Assembly: GCA_041484095.1 (NCBI GenBank)
Contig: JBGPGW010000008.1
Location: 1-29,409 of the forward strand
Reading direction: 5' to 3'
Source: JBGPGW01 sp041484095
Lineage (GTDB): Bacteria; Pseudomonadota; Alphaproteobacteria; CADEGL01
Length of the DNA: 29,409 nt
A program made the translations under genes and the position numbers. Under the pieces are notes generated by a model. It searched no databases, was not told the DNA's origin, and saw only the letters and a list, made by a program, of their open reading frames with translations. Shown here in pieces: positions 1 through 7,437 of this stretch. Numbering within the stretch: the stretch's first letter is position 1; each line of letters opens with the position of its first letter.

Positions 1-397
1 CGAGCTGATGCCGTTCTGCAGGGCTGAGGGCATCGGCCTTATTCCCTATAGCCCGATGGGAAGGGGCTATCTCTGCGGCCGTGCCCGGCGGCACCCGAAG
101 ACGGGCTCCGAACGCTTTCGCTCCGACGACTACGCGCAGAAGCTCTTCGGCCGCCCCTCCGACGAAGCAGTCTTGGATGCCGTCGAGACGGTCGCAAAGG
201 CGCGCGGGGTCGCGGCGGCGCAAATCTCTCTCGCTTGGACCCTCGGCCGGGCCGGAGTCCATTCGCCTGTCTTCGGTGCGACGAAGCCAGAGCATGTCGA
301 TGTGGCCGTCTCCGCGCTCTCTATCCGCTTGGAAGGCGAAGAGATCCGCCTTATCGAGAATGCCTATACGGCCCGGCCGATCGGCGGGGCTGGCTGA
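1..397 (+). CDS. Aldo/keto reductase, C-terminal part (5' end outside window)
   Basis: The open frame enters from the left edge and ends with TGA at 395-397. About 131 residues are visible. They carry the late beta-strands and C-terminal helices typical of the aldo/keto reductase (AKR) family: an IPYSPMGRG segment (the strand 7 region), then 'QISLAWTL', then 'VFGATKPEHVD', which is the NADPH-binding region of these (beta/alpha)8 NAD(P)H-dependent oxidoreductases. Catalytic Asp/Tyr/Lys/His residues would lie upstream, outside the window. The substrate cannot be told from this part. It is not obviously linked to the metal or sulfur genes that follow. Confidence 0.85.
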   Translation, partial: ELMPFCRAEGIGLIPYSPMGRGYLCGRARRHPKTGSERFRSDDYAQKLFGRPSDEAVLDAVETVAKARGVAAAQISLAWTLGRAGVHSPVFGATKPEHVDVAVSALSIRLEGEEIRLIENAYTARPIGGAG

Positions 398-519
398 AGT
401 AACGGAAAGGACCACAGCATCGAAGGTCGGGTTTCGTTATGAAACTGAAGATTTCGGTTTCATCGACGCGCTCGAAGGGGCGAAGCCTCTCCCGTCCCTG
501 ACCTGAGCGCCAACACTTA

Positions 520-535
520 TCCGCCAATTGGCGGA
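520..535. repeat. 16-bp perfect palindrome
   Basis: TCCGCCAATTGGCGGA reads identically on both strands. It lies 120 bp after the aldo/keto reductase stop, with no T-run behind it, so it is not a normal Rho-independent terminator. It could be an operator whose gene has been lost. Confidence 0.5.
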
Positions 536-628
536 GTCCGTCCATCATTTGAGCGAATCTGGCTCGGTGGTGCAGCGAGGTGACGCGCGAAGCCCCCCGA
601 TGGCGTGCGGTATCCACGTCAGATTTTT

Positions 629-709
629 CCCGATTTGAACCCGTGGAGCCGCTTAGCAGAAGGTCATGAGTTTTGTCTGGTATTGGCCGAGTCCCTCCGC
701 CGCTACCAC
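629..709 (-). repeat. 81-bp dispersed repeat, copy 1
   Basis: This segment aligns without gaps to 24851-24931 with 17 mismatches (about 79% identity), nearly all transitions. On the minus strand both copies read as the end of a protein: VVAAE...QY.TKL..FC followed by a stop, and the match continues past the stop. The sequence GGTTCAAATC in it resembles a tRNA T-loop, but the flanks do not pair. It is probably the 3' end of a duplicated, now lost, gene or element. Confidence 0.55.
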
Positions 710-857
710 AATACTTTCAATCACTTGCTGGACTTTTCAGAGGCCGAATCCTCTTGCTCATGTGCCCATGAATGTGCGCAAACGCAGGGCCATTCCGGGC
801 AAGTCTCATCAATCGGCAAGCCGTCCCAGTCGTGACACCAGTGCCAATATTTCCCAG

Positions 858-1145
858 TTAGAATGCGGCCGCGACAATGCCGTCAGCCGATGCGGCGTTC
901 GCCATTACCATCATCTTGCCGTTCAATAGGTCGAAGGCGAGACGGTCTCCGCCGCCAACCAACGGGCCCACCTCTCGCTTCAGCGCATCGACTTCCTCGG
1001 CACAATCCATGCCGTGGATCTTGAAGGTGAAGCGATACGCTCTCGGCGCCTCCCCCCTCGGGATCTCACCGGATACAGGCCTATCGGTCCCGCAACAGTC
1101 CTTTACAGGATCATCGTCTTGCCTCGGCAGTTGGATGGATGTCAT
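858..1145 (-). pseudogene. Heavy-metal P-type ATPase (ZntA/CadA-like), N-terminal remnant
   Basis: About 95 residues remain. A Cys-rich start (KDCCGTDR) is followed by a heavy-metal-associated (HMA) domain with the motif HGMDCAEEV, the single-Cys/acidic version found in Zn/Cd/Pb exporters, and then 'LNGKMMV'. The frame stops at 858-860 just where the family would continue into the membrane and catalytic domains, so no transport activity can remain. The ATG at 1145 has GAGG just upstream; an in-frame ATG at 1157 is also possible. It is divergent from the MerR-family gene, and its promoter at 1279-1309 is intact, so the regulator has outlived its target. Confidence 0.8.
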
Positions 1146-1278
1146 GACGCCTCGCATACCGTGTCGCAGCTTTCCTGCCTGCTAGCCTCTGGCCCGGCCT
1201 GTTAATTTCTGGATACGCTTGTCGTTCGTTCGGCAGGTACAGTCGCTCTGAGGCCTTGCATCGGCACAGTCCCAAGCC

Positions 1279-1309
1279 AATATCCCCCCTACAGCGACTA
1301 GAGCTTCAA
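1279..1309 (-). promoter_or_regulatory. MerR-type promoter/operator with 19-bp spacer
   Basis: Reading the minus strand, TTGAAG (complement of 1304-1309) and GATATT (complement of 1279-1284) are separated by exactly 19 bp, with an imperfect dyad (CTCTAG...TGTAGGGG) in the spacer. Over-long 19-20-bp spacers are the hallmark of promoters that MerR-family activators untwist upon metal binding. It fires toward the truncated ATPase and ends 12 bp before the regulator start, so it would also allow autorepression. Confidence 0.75.
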
Positions 1310-1321
1310 GAGGGAAAAACC

Positions 1322-1795
1322 GTGCGTGAAACGCCTGGTCAAACCGGAGCCTTATTGATCGGCCAGCTCGCCGATCACACGGGCTGCAAGGTCCAGACCA
1401 TTCGCTATTACGAGCAAATAGGTCTCATGCCGGAACCAGGCCGGACTGCGGGAAACCAGCGACGCTATGGTCCGGCCGATATCGAGCGGTTGGCGTTCAT
1501 CCGTCATAGCCGGGAGCTCGGCTTCCCATTGGACGCAATTCGGCAGCTCTTGACCTTGGCGGACGATCCCGACCAGTCCTGCGCCACCGCCGATCAGATC
1601 GCGCGGACTCAGCTCCAGGCTGTGGAAAGTCGTATAGCGCGCCTGGCAGCTCTCAAAGCGGAACTTGAGCGCATGGTCGCGCAGTGTGGGCAAGGAAAGA
1701 TTGCGGAGTGTCGGGTCATCGAAGTCCTGGCGGACCATTCACATGCCAAATGCCTCGATCCGAAGCACAGCATGGCGCCAGCCGAGAGAGCATAG
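1322..1795 (+). CDS. MerR-family metal-responsive transcriptional activator (Cd/Pb/Zn class)
   Basis: This 157-residue protein has the N-terminal winged helix-turn-helix of the MerR family ('IGQLADHTGCKVQTIRYYEQ', then 'GNQRRY'), a long dimerisation helix and a C-terminal metal loop. Cys87, Cys122 and Cys130 occupy positions like the three metal ligands of CadR/PbrR-type sensors. The start is GTG at 1322, preceded at good spacing by AGGG (1311-1314). An upstream in-frame TTG at 1256 would place the operator inside the gene, so it is rejected. The expected target is the divergent metal ATPase, now only a fragment. Which metal it senses (Cd, Pb or Zn) cannot be settled from sequence. Confidence 0.9.
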   Translation: MRETPGQTGALLIGQLADHTGCKVQTIRYYEQIGLMPEPGRTAGNQRRYGPADIERLAFIRHSRELGFPLDAIRQLLTLADDPDQSCATADQIARTQLQAVESRIARLAALKAELERMVAQCGQGKIAECRVIEVLADHSHAKCLDPKHSMAPAERA

Positions 1796-2078
1796 CCATC
1801 CGCTCCCTTGTTCATCCAAGGTGTCGAAGAGCTTTAATGGCATTTCCTGCAATCCGACACGCGCTATCTGCAGTTCTTTGATTTGAATGACACATGGCAA
1901 GCGTGATTAGCCGCCGAGCGGCGTCGCACTGAGTTGGTATCGAAGCCTCTCCGATTCTGATTGCGAGACGATATCGACACTGGCGGAATGGCTGAAGGTC
2001 GTTAACGAATTTGAGTCCGTAGGCTGCATGATCTGCGTCTGCAAGTATGTTCAACCAGGACGGCGGCCAATCCTTCAC
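1796..2078. other. 283-bp intergenic stretch between convergent genes
   Basis: Only shadow frames are visible. No terminator hairpin with a T-run, known motif or gene remnant was recognised between the convergent MerR-family and DUF302 genes. Confidence 0.5.
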
Positions 2079-2465
2079 TTAGGCGTTAGCAATGACCCGC
2101 TTCAACCTATCGTGCACTTCGCGTGCGATGTCTCGGAGCTCGGGGTTGTCGATCGCTTGCATCGATGCGACCGGATCGACGGCTGAAATCTCGATCTTCT
2201 TGTCTTTCCTCTGCTGCACGATCACGTTGCAGGGCAGCATCGTGCCGATCTTGTCCTCGGCCTGCAGGGCCTGATAGGCGAATTTCGGATTGCACGCGCC
2301 CAGGATCCTATATGGCCGGAACTCGACGTTGAGCTTCTTCTTCAATGTTGCCGTGACATCGATGTCGGTCAAGATGCCGAAGCCTTCCTTCCCGAGCTGT
2401 TCGGTGAGATCGGCGATCGCTTGATCGAACGACTTCGATACGACCTTGCTGAAGTGATATGTCAT
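2079..2465 (-). CDS. DUF302 family protein
   Basis: This 128-residue protein matches the DUF302 family, with the characteristic stretches 'GFGILTDIDV', 'YRILGACNPKFAYQAL' and 'IGTMLPCNVIV'. Its biochemical role is unknown; members are often found beside metal-, copper- or sulfur-stress genes. The start is ATG at 2465, with GGAGAG just upstream. A longer frame to 2672 exists but that extension resembles no protein. It is the last gene of the minus-strand cupredoxin-SHOCT-DUF302 group and would be expressed from the anaerobox-bearing promoter near 3601. Confidence 0.88.
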   Translation of the reverse strand: MTYHFSKVVSKSFDQAIADLTEQLGKEGFGILTDIDVTATLKKKLNVEFRPYRILGACNPKFAYQALQAEDKIGTMLPCNVIVQQRKDKKIEISAVDPVASMQAIDNPELRDIAREVHDRLKRVIANA

Positions 2466-2678
2466 GCGCTCTCTCCGGAATTGTGATTGGTCAGGTATCG
2501 ACACATCGGTCTCTCCTGGAGGTGACGGGTTCAAATCGGCGCCAGGGAAACAAAACGACCCGGGAGGATTAAGCCTCTCAGTCGGCCCAAAATGCTCGAC
2601 CGGCCAATCGCTTCTTGCCGTGTGATGGTCGGCGATGACGTGAGGCCGCCGGTGACCACACGCGCGACCCATTAGTAA

Positions 2679-2942
2679 TCAAATCAGGTCCTTCTTCTTT
2701 TCGAAATATTCGTCCCGCCCGATCTCGCCTTTGGCGTAGCGAAGATCGAGCAGATCACGCGCGCTCGAACCTCCGCGCTCGGCTCTCGGCCGATTTCCCG
2801 CACGCCACATGAACCGAATCAATGCGATGACCCCGATGACGACCCCCACGACGATGATCAGCCACAGAATGCCGTGGAATGGCATCCACCACATCCATTC
2901 GCCGTGCCATCCCCAGCCTTGGTCTGGATACTGCTGCCACAT
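2679..2942 (-). CDS. Small SHOCT-domain membrane protein
   Basis: This 87-residue protein has a Trp-rich start (WGWHGEWMWWMPFHG), one hydrophobic segment at about residues 25-45, a basic linker, and a C-terminal SHOCT (short C-terminal domain) motif, 'DLLDLRYAKGEIGRDEYFEKK'-like. Such proteins are common next to copper and Met-rich periplasmic proteins, but their function is not established. The ATG at 2942 has GGAGG five bases upstream, which decides it over the in-frame GTG at 2954. It sits between the cupredoxin and DUF302 genes on the same strand. Confidence 0.85.
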   Translation of the reverse strand: MWQQYPDQGWGWHGEWMWWMPFHGILWLIIVVGVVIGVIALIRFMWRAGNRPRAERGGSSARDLLDLRYAKGEIGRDEYFEKKKDLI

Positions 2943-2998
2943 CCCAACCTCCACAATTCCTTCTCTCGGTTAGCTTCCGAGAACTCGATGGTTCTTGG

Positions 2999-3526
2999 CT
3001 ATGGCGTAACGCTCAGCGGCACGGCCATCCCTGCCGCATAGTGGCCGGCAACATTGCAAATCAGCAGATAGGAACCGGGAGCCAGAGCGAGATCGAGCGT
3101 GCCCGACGCGTTTGGCGAAAGATCGGCGACTTCGCCAAGCACCTTGACTTGATCTTCGGGGACTTTGCCCCTGGAGTAGTCGTACGGCAGTGGTGCCCCA
3201 GGATTGTCAACCGAAACAACCAGGACCTCGTGAACGACGCTTCTCGACCAATTGGTCACATCGAAGCGAATTGAGCCCGCCTTGACGGTCGACTGGTCGA
3301 GCCGAATAGCCATCATGCCATGGGCGAACATTCTGCCGCCCATCATGCCCGGACCCATGATCCCAGGGCGCATCATGCCCCGGCCCATCATTCCCATTCC
3401 CGACATCGACGACATATCGAGTAGTGCCACTTTGACCGTTGCTGCAGTCTTGGCCGCAACCGCAGGATCCGAGAGAGACGTCAGGATAAATACGAAGGCG
3501 GCAAGAGAACGCACAGCGCAACTCAT
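2999..3526 (-). CDS. Met-rich cupredoxin-like secreted protein
   Basis: This 175-residue protein has a signal peptide ending near 'DPAVAA', a Met/Gly-rich stretch (GMGMMGRGMMRPGIMGPGMM) and a C-terminal cupredoxin fold. The type-1 copper ligands are visible: His99 (VVHEV), then Cys157, His162 and Met167 in C-N-V-A-G-H-Y-A-A-G-M. It should bind copper in the periplasm, either for electron transfer or copper buffering; Met-rich runs bind Cu(I) or Ag(I). The start ATG at 3526 follows GAGGG at good spacing. It is the first gene of its operon, with an FNR/FixK-type box centred about 82 bp upstream of the start codon. Whether it transfers electrons or sequesters metal cannot be told. Confidence 0.85.
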   Translation of the reverse strand: MSCAVRSLAAFVFILTSLSDPAVAAKTAATVKVALLDMSSMSGMGMMGRGMMRPGIMGPGMMGGRMFAHGMMAIRLDQSTVKAGSIRFDVTNWSRSVVHEVLVVSVDNPGAPLPYDYSRGKVPEDQVKVLGEVADLSPNASGTLDLALAPGSYLLICNVAGHYAAGMAVPLSVTP

Positions 3527-3600
3527 GATTACCCTCGCATTGATGCGCGTGGAGCTAAAACGATGAGTAAGAAACACTACCAAGCGACAGTCGGCGGACT

Positions 3601-3614
3601 TTGATCTGCATCAA
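3601..3614. promoter_or_regulatory. FNR/FixK-type box upstream of the cupredoxin operon
   Basis: TTGATCTGCATCAA is a perfect TTGAT-N4-ATCAA anaerobox. If FNR/FixK acts at the usual -41.5 position, transcription would start near 3566, giving a leader of about 40 nt before the cupredoxin ATG at 3526. Confidence 0.75.
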
Positions 3615-3742
3615 CAGAAAGACCGGTCTACGACCCAACCTGCGCCACCCGCGGTTGGCCACCGGCGACGATCCCGCGGCCCCCCCCGGCCCCGCGCCCA
3701 CCAGCTATCACGGCGCATCACGGAGGCGTTGTCAGGGCTGCC

Positions 3743-6136
3743 TTACTCGATCTTGAATGCAGCCGTGACCGGCAGCTTGATCTGATCGAGCACCAGACAG
3801 AGCCCCGTCGCGGCGCCCGAGACAATGAGCAGAAGTTGCCACGGCAGGGCTTCCATCAGGAGGCCGGTCAGGGCGAGGACCGTTACAATGCCGATGTCGA
3901 CTGAAGACGATGCCATAACCCAGAGGCTGGGTCGGGACGTCCACATATGGTGCCGTTCCCGGACCGCATACAGAACGGCTTGGTTTCCGAGCGCCAGCGT
4001 GACGAAGGCCAAAGTCTGGAGCTTCGCGATGTCGAGCCGCAGATCGAAGACACCAATGGCGAGGATAGCTGCCGAGAACAAGAGCTTGCACGTAGCCAGC
4101 ATGACGGCGGCGGCAGTGATGCGTGGCATTTGCCACACACTGGGCGATAACGCGGGACTGGCGCGGTCGGTCGTGAGCGACATGCTGAGAAAATCGTTGG
4201 TCACCAAGAGCAGGACCATGAGCACCGGCGTCATGACGGCATGGCCGGTCATAGCCAGGCCAAGGGCCAGGAACAGCACGATCTCGATCTTCTTGACCAT
4301 CATGTTGAATGTGTAGGTCAGGAGGCGCTGGAAGGCGATCCGGCCCTCGCGAACGGCGGACACGATGCCCCCGAGTCCAGGTTCAGTCAGGACCAAGGCC
4401 GCCGCGGCTTTGGCAACATCGGTCGCGGAAAGGACAGCGATCCCGATCTGGGCTTGACGAAGGGCCGGCGCGTCGTTCGTGCCGTCGCCGCACATGCCGA
4501 CGACATGGCCATGGCGCTGGAGGGCTTTGACCAGCCGGTATTTCTGCTCGGGCAGGATACGCGCGAAGACGCCGAACTGCTCGCCGCTCAACTCGTCGGG
4601 AAGCCTTTCTGGCGGGCAGATGGAATCCGGGATCCCGACCTTGCGGGCGATGGCGGCCGCAGTGACCGCGGAATCTCCCGTGACCATGATCGTGCGCACG
4701 CCCATGGCGCGGAGCGTCGCAACGAGGCTCGCCGATTCCTCCCGCGGGGGATCACTAAGGGCGATCAGGCCAGCGAGGCGAAGCGCCTCGGGCGGGCCAA
4801 CGGCCACGGCGATGACCCGATGGCCCTGGTCGGCGAGGTCATCAACGAGCCGGCGAGCGTCCGCAGGCGTTTCGGCGACGCCAGCGACCGCTTGGAAGGC
4901 TCCCTTGATGACGCGAAACTCGTTGCCATCCGGACCGGCGACCAGAGCCTCGGCCGTCTTGCTGGCAGGGTCGAAGGGGACGAAGCGCAGACGCCGTTCC
5001 GCTGCGAGCCCGAGTCCAGCGGTCGCCGCGACCTTTCGGACGGCTGCATCAATAGGGTCCTGGTCGGCGTCGGAGCTTGCCAGTGCCGCCAGCGCCAGCA
5101 CTCGGTCGCGCTCGAAGCCCGGCATCGGCACGATTTGGTCTATGTCGAGCGTATTGCGAGTCAGTGTGCCCGTCTTGTCAGAGCACAGCACGTCCACCGC
5201 TGCCGCCTCATGCACGGCCGAGAGGCGGGTCAGCAGAACGCCCTTGCGAGCGAGCGCCAGGGCACTGATCGCCGCCGAGAGCGTGAAGGTCGCCGGCAGG
5301 GCGACCGGGATGGAGGCCAGGAGAGCCGTCAGCGTGAGGCGAATCAATTCCGTCGTGGGCAGCGCGACCGCATGGGCGTAAACGACGATGCCGAGGGTGA
5401 GCGCGCCGTTCACCACGGCCAGATTGCGCACCGCTGCCAGGATGGCCGCCTGCTCACTGCTTGCACCATGGGCGAGACTGACAAGTTCGGCCGTGCGGCC
5501 GAAATAGGTTTTGGCCCCCGTAGCCGTTACTTCGGCGAGGGCTTGGCCTCGGCGAACCAGCGCCCCGGCGTAGACGGACGCGCCGGCCTCGACATCGACC
5601 GGCACCGATTCGCCAGTCAGCATGGACTGGTCGAGCATCACGGAACCCTCGAGGATTCGCGCATCGGCAGGAACCACCGCGCCCAGCGACAGCCGGACGG
5701 CGTCGCCGGGAACGAGCTCTGCCGCCGGCCGTCTGATCCATTGGCCGTCGCGATATACCAGAGCAGTTGGCGCAAGTTGCTTCTTGAGAGCGGCCAGCGC
5801 GGCAGTTGCCCGGCTTTCCTGCAGGAATCCGAGGCAGGCATTGAATGCCAGCAGCCCTGCAATCACGGCCGCCTCGACATGCTCGCCGAGTCCGATCTGG
5901 AGGATGACTGCAGCCTCGAGCATCCAGGCGACGGGCGTCCAGAATTTTCCGAGAAACACCCGCCATGCTGGCGGCGCCCGCTCGGGGACCGCGTTCGGCC
6001 CGTACTCGGTCAGTCGGCGCGAGGCCTCGGCGCTCGTCAAACCCTTCGCGCTGTCAATTGCTGCGATCATCTCTATGGGCAAAACGCCGCTGCAATGACA
6101 CTCGCCGCAACGGCCCCCATGACGGACTCCGGCCAT
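3743..6136 (-). CDS. Plasma-membrane proton-type P-type ATPase (P3A)
   Basis: This 797-residue protein has the P3A layout. A cytosolic N-terminus ('GLTSAEASRRLTEYGPN') leads into paired helices. The actuator domain carries 'LTGES', the phosphorylation motif DKTGTLT has its Asp at residue 320, 'GDGTNDAPAL' lies near residue 549, and C-terminal helices end the protein. There are no HMA domains or CPC motif, which argues against heavy-metal transport and for H+ (or other light cation) pumping at the inner membrane. The start is uncertain: ATG at 6136 gives a Cys-rich lead (CGECHC), while ATG at 6070 is closer to the usual family start. Only six bases separate it from the upstream methyltransferase stop, so they are likely co-transcribed. 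Confidence 0.88.
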   Translation of the reverse strand: MAGVRHGGRCGECHCSGVLPIEMIAAIDSAKGLTSAEASRRLTEYGPNAVPERAPPAWRVFLGKFWTPVAWMLEAAVILQIGLGEHVEAAVIAGLLAFNACLGFLQESRATAALAALKKQLAPTALVYRDGQWIRRPAAELVPGDAVRLSLGAVVPADARILEGSVMLDQSMLTGESVPVDVEAGASVYAGALVRRGQALAEVTATGAKTYFGRTAELVSLAHGASSEQAAILAAVRNLAVVNGALTLGIVVYAHAVALPTTELIRLTLTALLASIPVALPATFTLSAAISALALARKGVLLTRLSAVHEAAAVDVLCSDKTGTLTRNTLDIDQIVPMPGFERDRVLALAALASSDADQDPIDAAVRKVAATAGLGLAAERRLRFVPFDPASKTAEALVAGPDGNEFRVIKGAFQAVAGVAETPADARRLVDDLADQGHRVIAVAVGPPEALRLAGLIALSDPPREESASLVATLRAMGVRTIMVTGDSAVTAAAIARKVGIPDSICPPERLPDELSGEQFGVFARILPEQKYRLVKALQRHGHVVGMCGDGTNDAPALRQAQIGIAVLSATDVAKAAAALVLTEPGLGGIVSAVREGRIAFQRLLTYTFNMMVKKIEIVLFLALGLAMTGHAVMTPVLMVLLLVTNDFLSMSLTTDRASPALSPSVWQMPRITAAAVMLATCKLLFSAAILAIGVFDLRLDIAKLQTLAFVTLALGNQAVLYAVRERHHMWTSRPSLWVMASSSVDIGIVTVLALTGLLMEALPWQLLLIVSGAATGLCLVLDQIKLPVTAAFKIE

Positions 6137-6142
6137 TGCGCA

Positions 6143-6802
6143 TCACGTCAAAATCCCGTTCCCGCCGGCGTTCGTCGGAACGCCACATCTATGACGACCG
6201 TTGAACGAGTATGACGACCGTTGAACGAGCACCATATAGTGCTCCGGGCTTTGACGCCGATAGTCGAGTACCACAAGACCGACGCCTTCGCACCAGGCCC
6301 GAATCTGTCCAGGGTCTATCCGGTGCTCCGGCGGAGGCCCCTGTTCGCATGGACCTTTCGGATGGAACTCCGCCACCACGGCGAGCGCTCCTGGGGGAAG
6401 CAGTCGTGCCACGCTGCGCAGGATACCGACGGGATCCTCGGCATGGTGCAGGACCATCGTAATCAGCGCCGAGTGCACGGAAAGGCCTGAAGGCTCGAAC
6501 GCGGCAGCATCCGCAACGATCCGCTGGATTTGCGACACAGCACGTTCCTTCTGAAGGCGCTCAAGGTAGGCCAAAGCCTCGGACGATTTGTCGACCGCGT
6601 ACACAGTCCCTTCGCGTCCCACTCGGCCAGCAAGCGCCATGCTGACGTAACCTGGTCCTGCACCCACCTCCAATACGCGGTCCCCTGGCTTGAGGTGCAG
6701 AGCATCCATCCACGCAGCCACCAAATGAGCCCGCTTCTCCTGCCGCGCATAGACCTCGGCCCAGGTAAGATGGGTCAGGTCTTTCCGAAACGATTCCTCC
6801 AC
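6143..6802 (-). CDS. Class I SAM-dependent methyltransferase (C-terminally extended)
   Basis: This 219-residue protein carries motif I 'VLEVGAGPGYVS', an acidic post-I strand ending in 'YAVD', and 'ITMVLHH' at motif IV, i.e. a Rossmann-fold methyltransferase using S-adenosylmethionine. The substrate is unknown. The GTG start at 6802 follows GGAG at good distance. The last 22 residues are not family sequence: a 20-bp tandem duplication (6190-6229) shifted the frame past what would otherwise be a TAG stop directly after '...LVQRSS', so translation runs on to TGA at 6143-6145. It lies between a small membrane protein gene and the proton ATPase gene on the same strand. Confidence 0.82.
   Translation of the reverse strand: MEESFRKDLTHLTWAEVYARQEKRAHLVAAWMDALHLKPGDRVLEVGAGPGYVSMALAGRVGREGTVYAVDKSSEALAYLERLQKERAVSQIQRIVADAAAFEPSGLSVHSALITMVLHHAEDPVGILRSVARLLPPGALAVVAEFHPKGPCEQGPPPEHRIDPGQIRAWCEGVGLVVLDYRRQSPEHYMVLVQRSSYSFNGRHRCGVPTNAGGNGILT
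6190..6229. repeat. Perfect 20-bp tandem duplication
   Basis: Two identical adjacent 20-bp copies (6190-6209 and 6210-6229, each beginning TATGACGACC) lie in the 3' end of the methyltransferase gene. Removing one copy brings TAG in frame right after the residues LVQRSS. Perfect identity points to a recent event. Confidence 0.9.
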
Positions 6803-6814
6803 GCCGCCTCTCCG

Positions 6815-7114
6815 TTACAGACCAAACTGCATGACGGACCACCCTACCAGCCCGAGCGTGACGACGATCGAAACGGCACTCATGAGGCGCACGGATTTCG
6901 GCCGTTTGGATTTCCGCATCTGGTAGATCATCACCATAACAATCACCAGCGACATGACCAGCATCACGCGACGGACAAGGGGGATCGCGGTCATCACGCT
7001 CACGGACGCGCCGCCCGGCCCGGCCGCCAGCAACAGCATGTGCAGCGTGTGGTGCTGGCTGGCGAGGAATGCCAGTACCATGGCGCCGATCGATAGGGCC
7101 CGCTCTCTCTGCAT
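6815..7114 (-). CDS. Small integral membrane protein of unknown function
   Basis: This 99-residue protein has three hydrophobic stretches: residues 8-31, 44-65 and 78-95. The second and third are separated by a basic loop (RKSKRPKS). 'SQHHTLHM' follows the first helix start and could be a metal-binding patch, but this is only a suggestion. No family was recognised. The ATG at 7114 has AAGGA upstream; a longer in-frame extension to 7441 lacks any recognisable protein. It is followed after 12 bp by the methyltransferase gene, so it probably heads the operon that ends with the proton ATPase. Confidence 0.6.
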   Translation of the reverse strand: MQRERALSIGAMVLAFLASQHHTLHMLLLAAGPGGASVSVMTAIPLVRRVMLVMSLVIVMVMIYQMRKSKRPKSVRLMSAVSIVVTLGLVGWSVMQFGL

Positions 7115-7437
7115 CTTCACTGATTCCTTCGACCCGGCATGGGCTGCATGACTGGGGTTCTGCGGCTGGTCGCACGCCTTTTGACCGAGGGCCCGGCGCG
7201 GAACGGGCACGACCGCGAGGTGGCAGCCCGAATTCCAGAAGGCCGTCAGGTGTGAGCCGGCTGCTTGCCAAAGCTCGGACGCTCTGGCGCTCCATACCAG
7301 TTGTCGCATGATGACCTTAAGCTGACCTTTGCCGACCGCGTTCGTCGCTCGAAAGCCGATATTGCAGCCAGCGGGGGCCTCTGGCCTCATGCCGAAGTTC
7401 AAAAGTCGGATTCGCCGCCCCGCCATCAACAGCGCTT
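7115..7437. other. 323-bp gap between minus-strand genes
   Basis: Open frames continue across this stretch but resemble nothing known, and no strong promoter motif or anaerobox was found. It probably separates the phosphorylase operon from the ATPase operon and should hold the promoter of the latter. Confidence 0.45.

Larger units (their letters stand above)
398..857. other. 460-bp stretch without a convincing gene
   Basis: No reading frame here resembles a protein family. The stretch holds a 16-bp perfect palindrome at 520-535 and, at 629-709, one copy of an 81-bp dispersed repeat whose partner lies at 24851-24931. It ends against the truncated metal ATPase gene at 858, so it probably contains an old recombination junction. 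Confidence 0.6.

Noticed and set aside
629..642. tRNA-like T-loop GGGTTCAAATC (minus strand), also near 24851
   Set aside because: The flanking bases do not pair into a five-base T-stem, and no anticodon or acceptor arm is present.
1256..1321. Upstream TTG start for the MerR-family gene
   Set aside because: It would place the 19-bp-spacer operator inside the gene; GTG 1322 has a good ribosome binding site and matches the family length.
2466..2672. N-terminal extension of the DUF302 protein
   Set aside because: The extra 69 residues resemble no protein and would bypass a good ribosome binding site before ATG 2465.
4241..6214. 657-residue open frame on the plus strand
   Set aside because: It is antisense to the P-type ATPase gene, has low-complexity Arg/Gly/Asp-rich composition and no family resemblance; long antisense frames are common in GC-rich genes.
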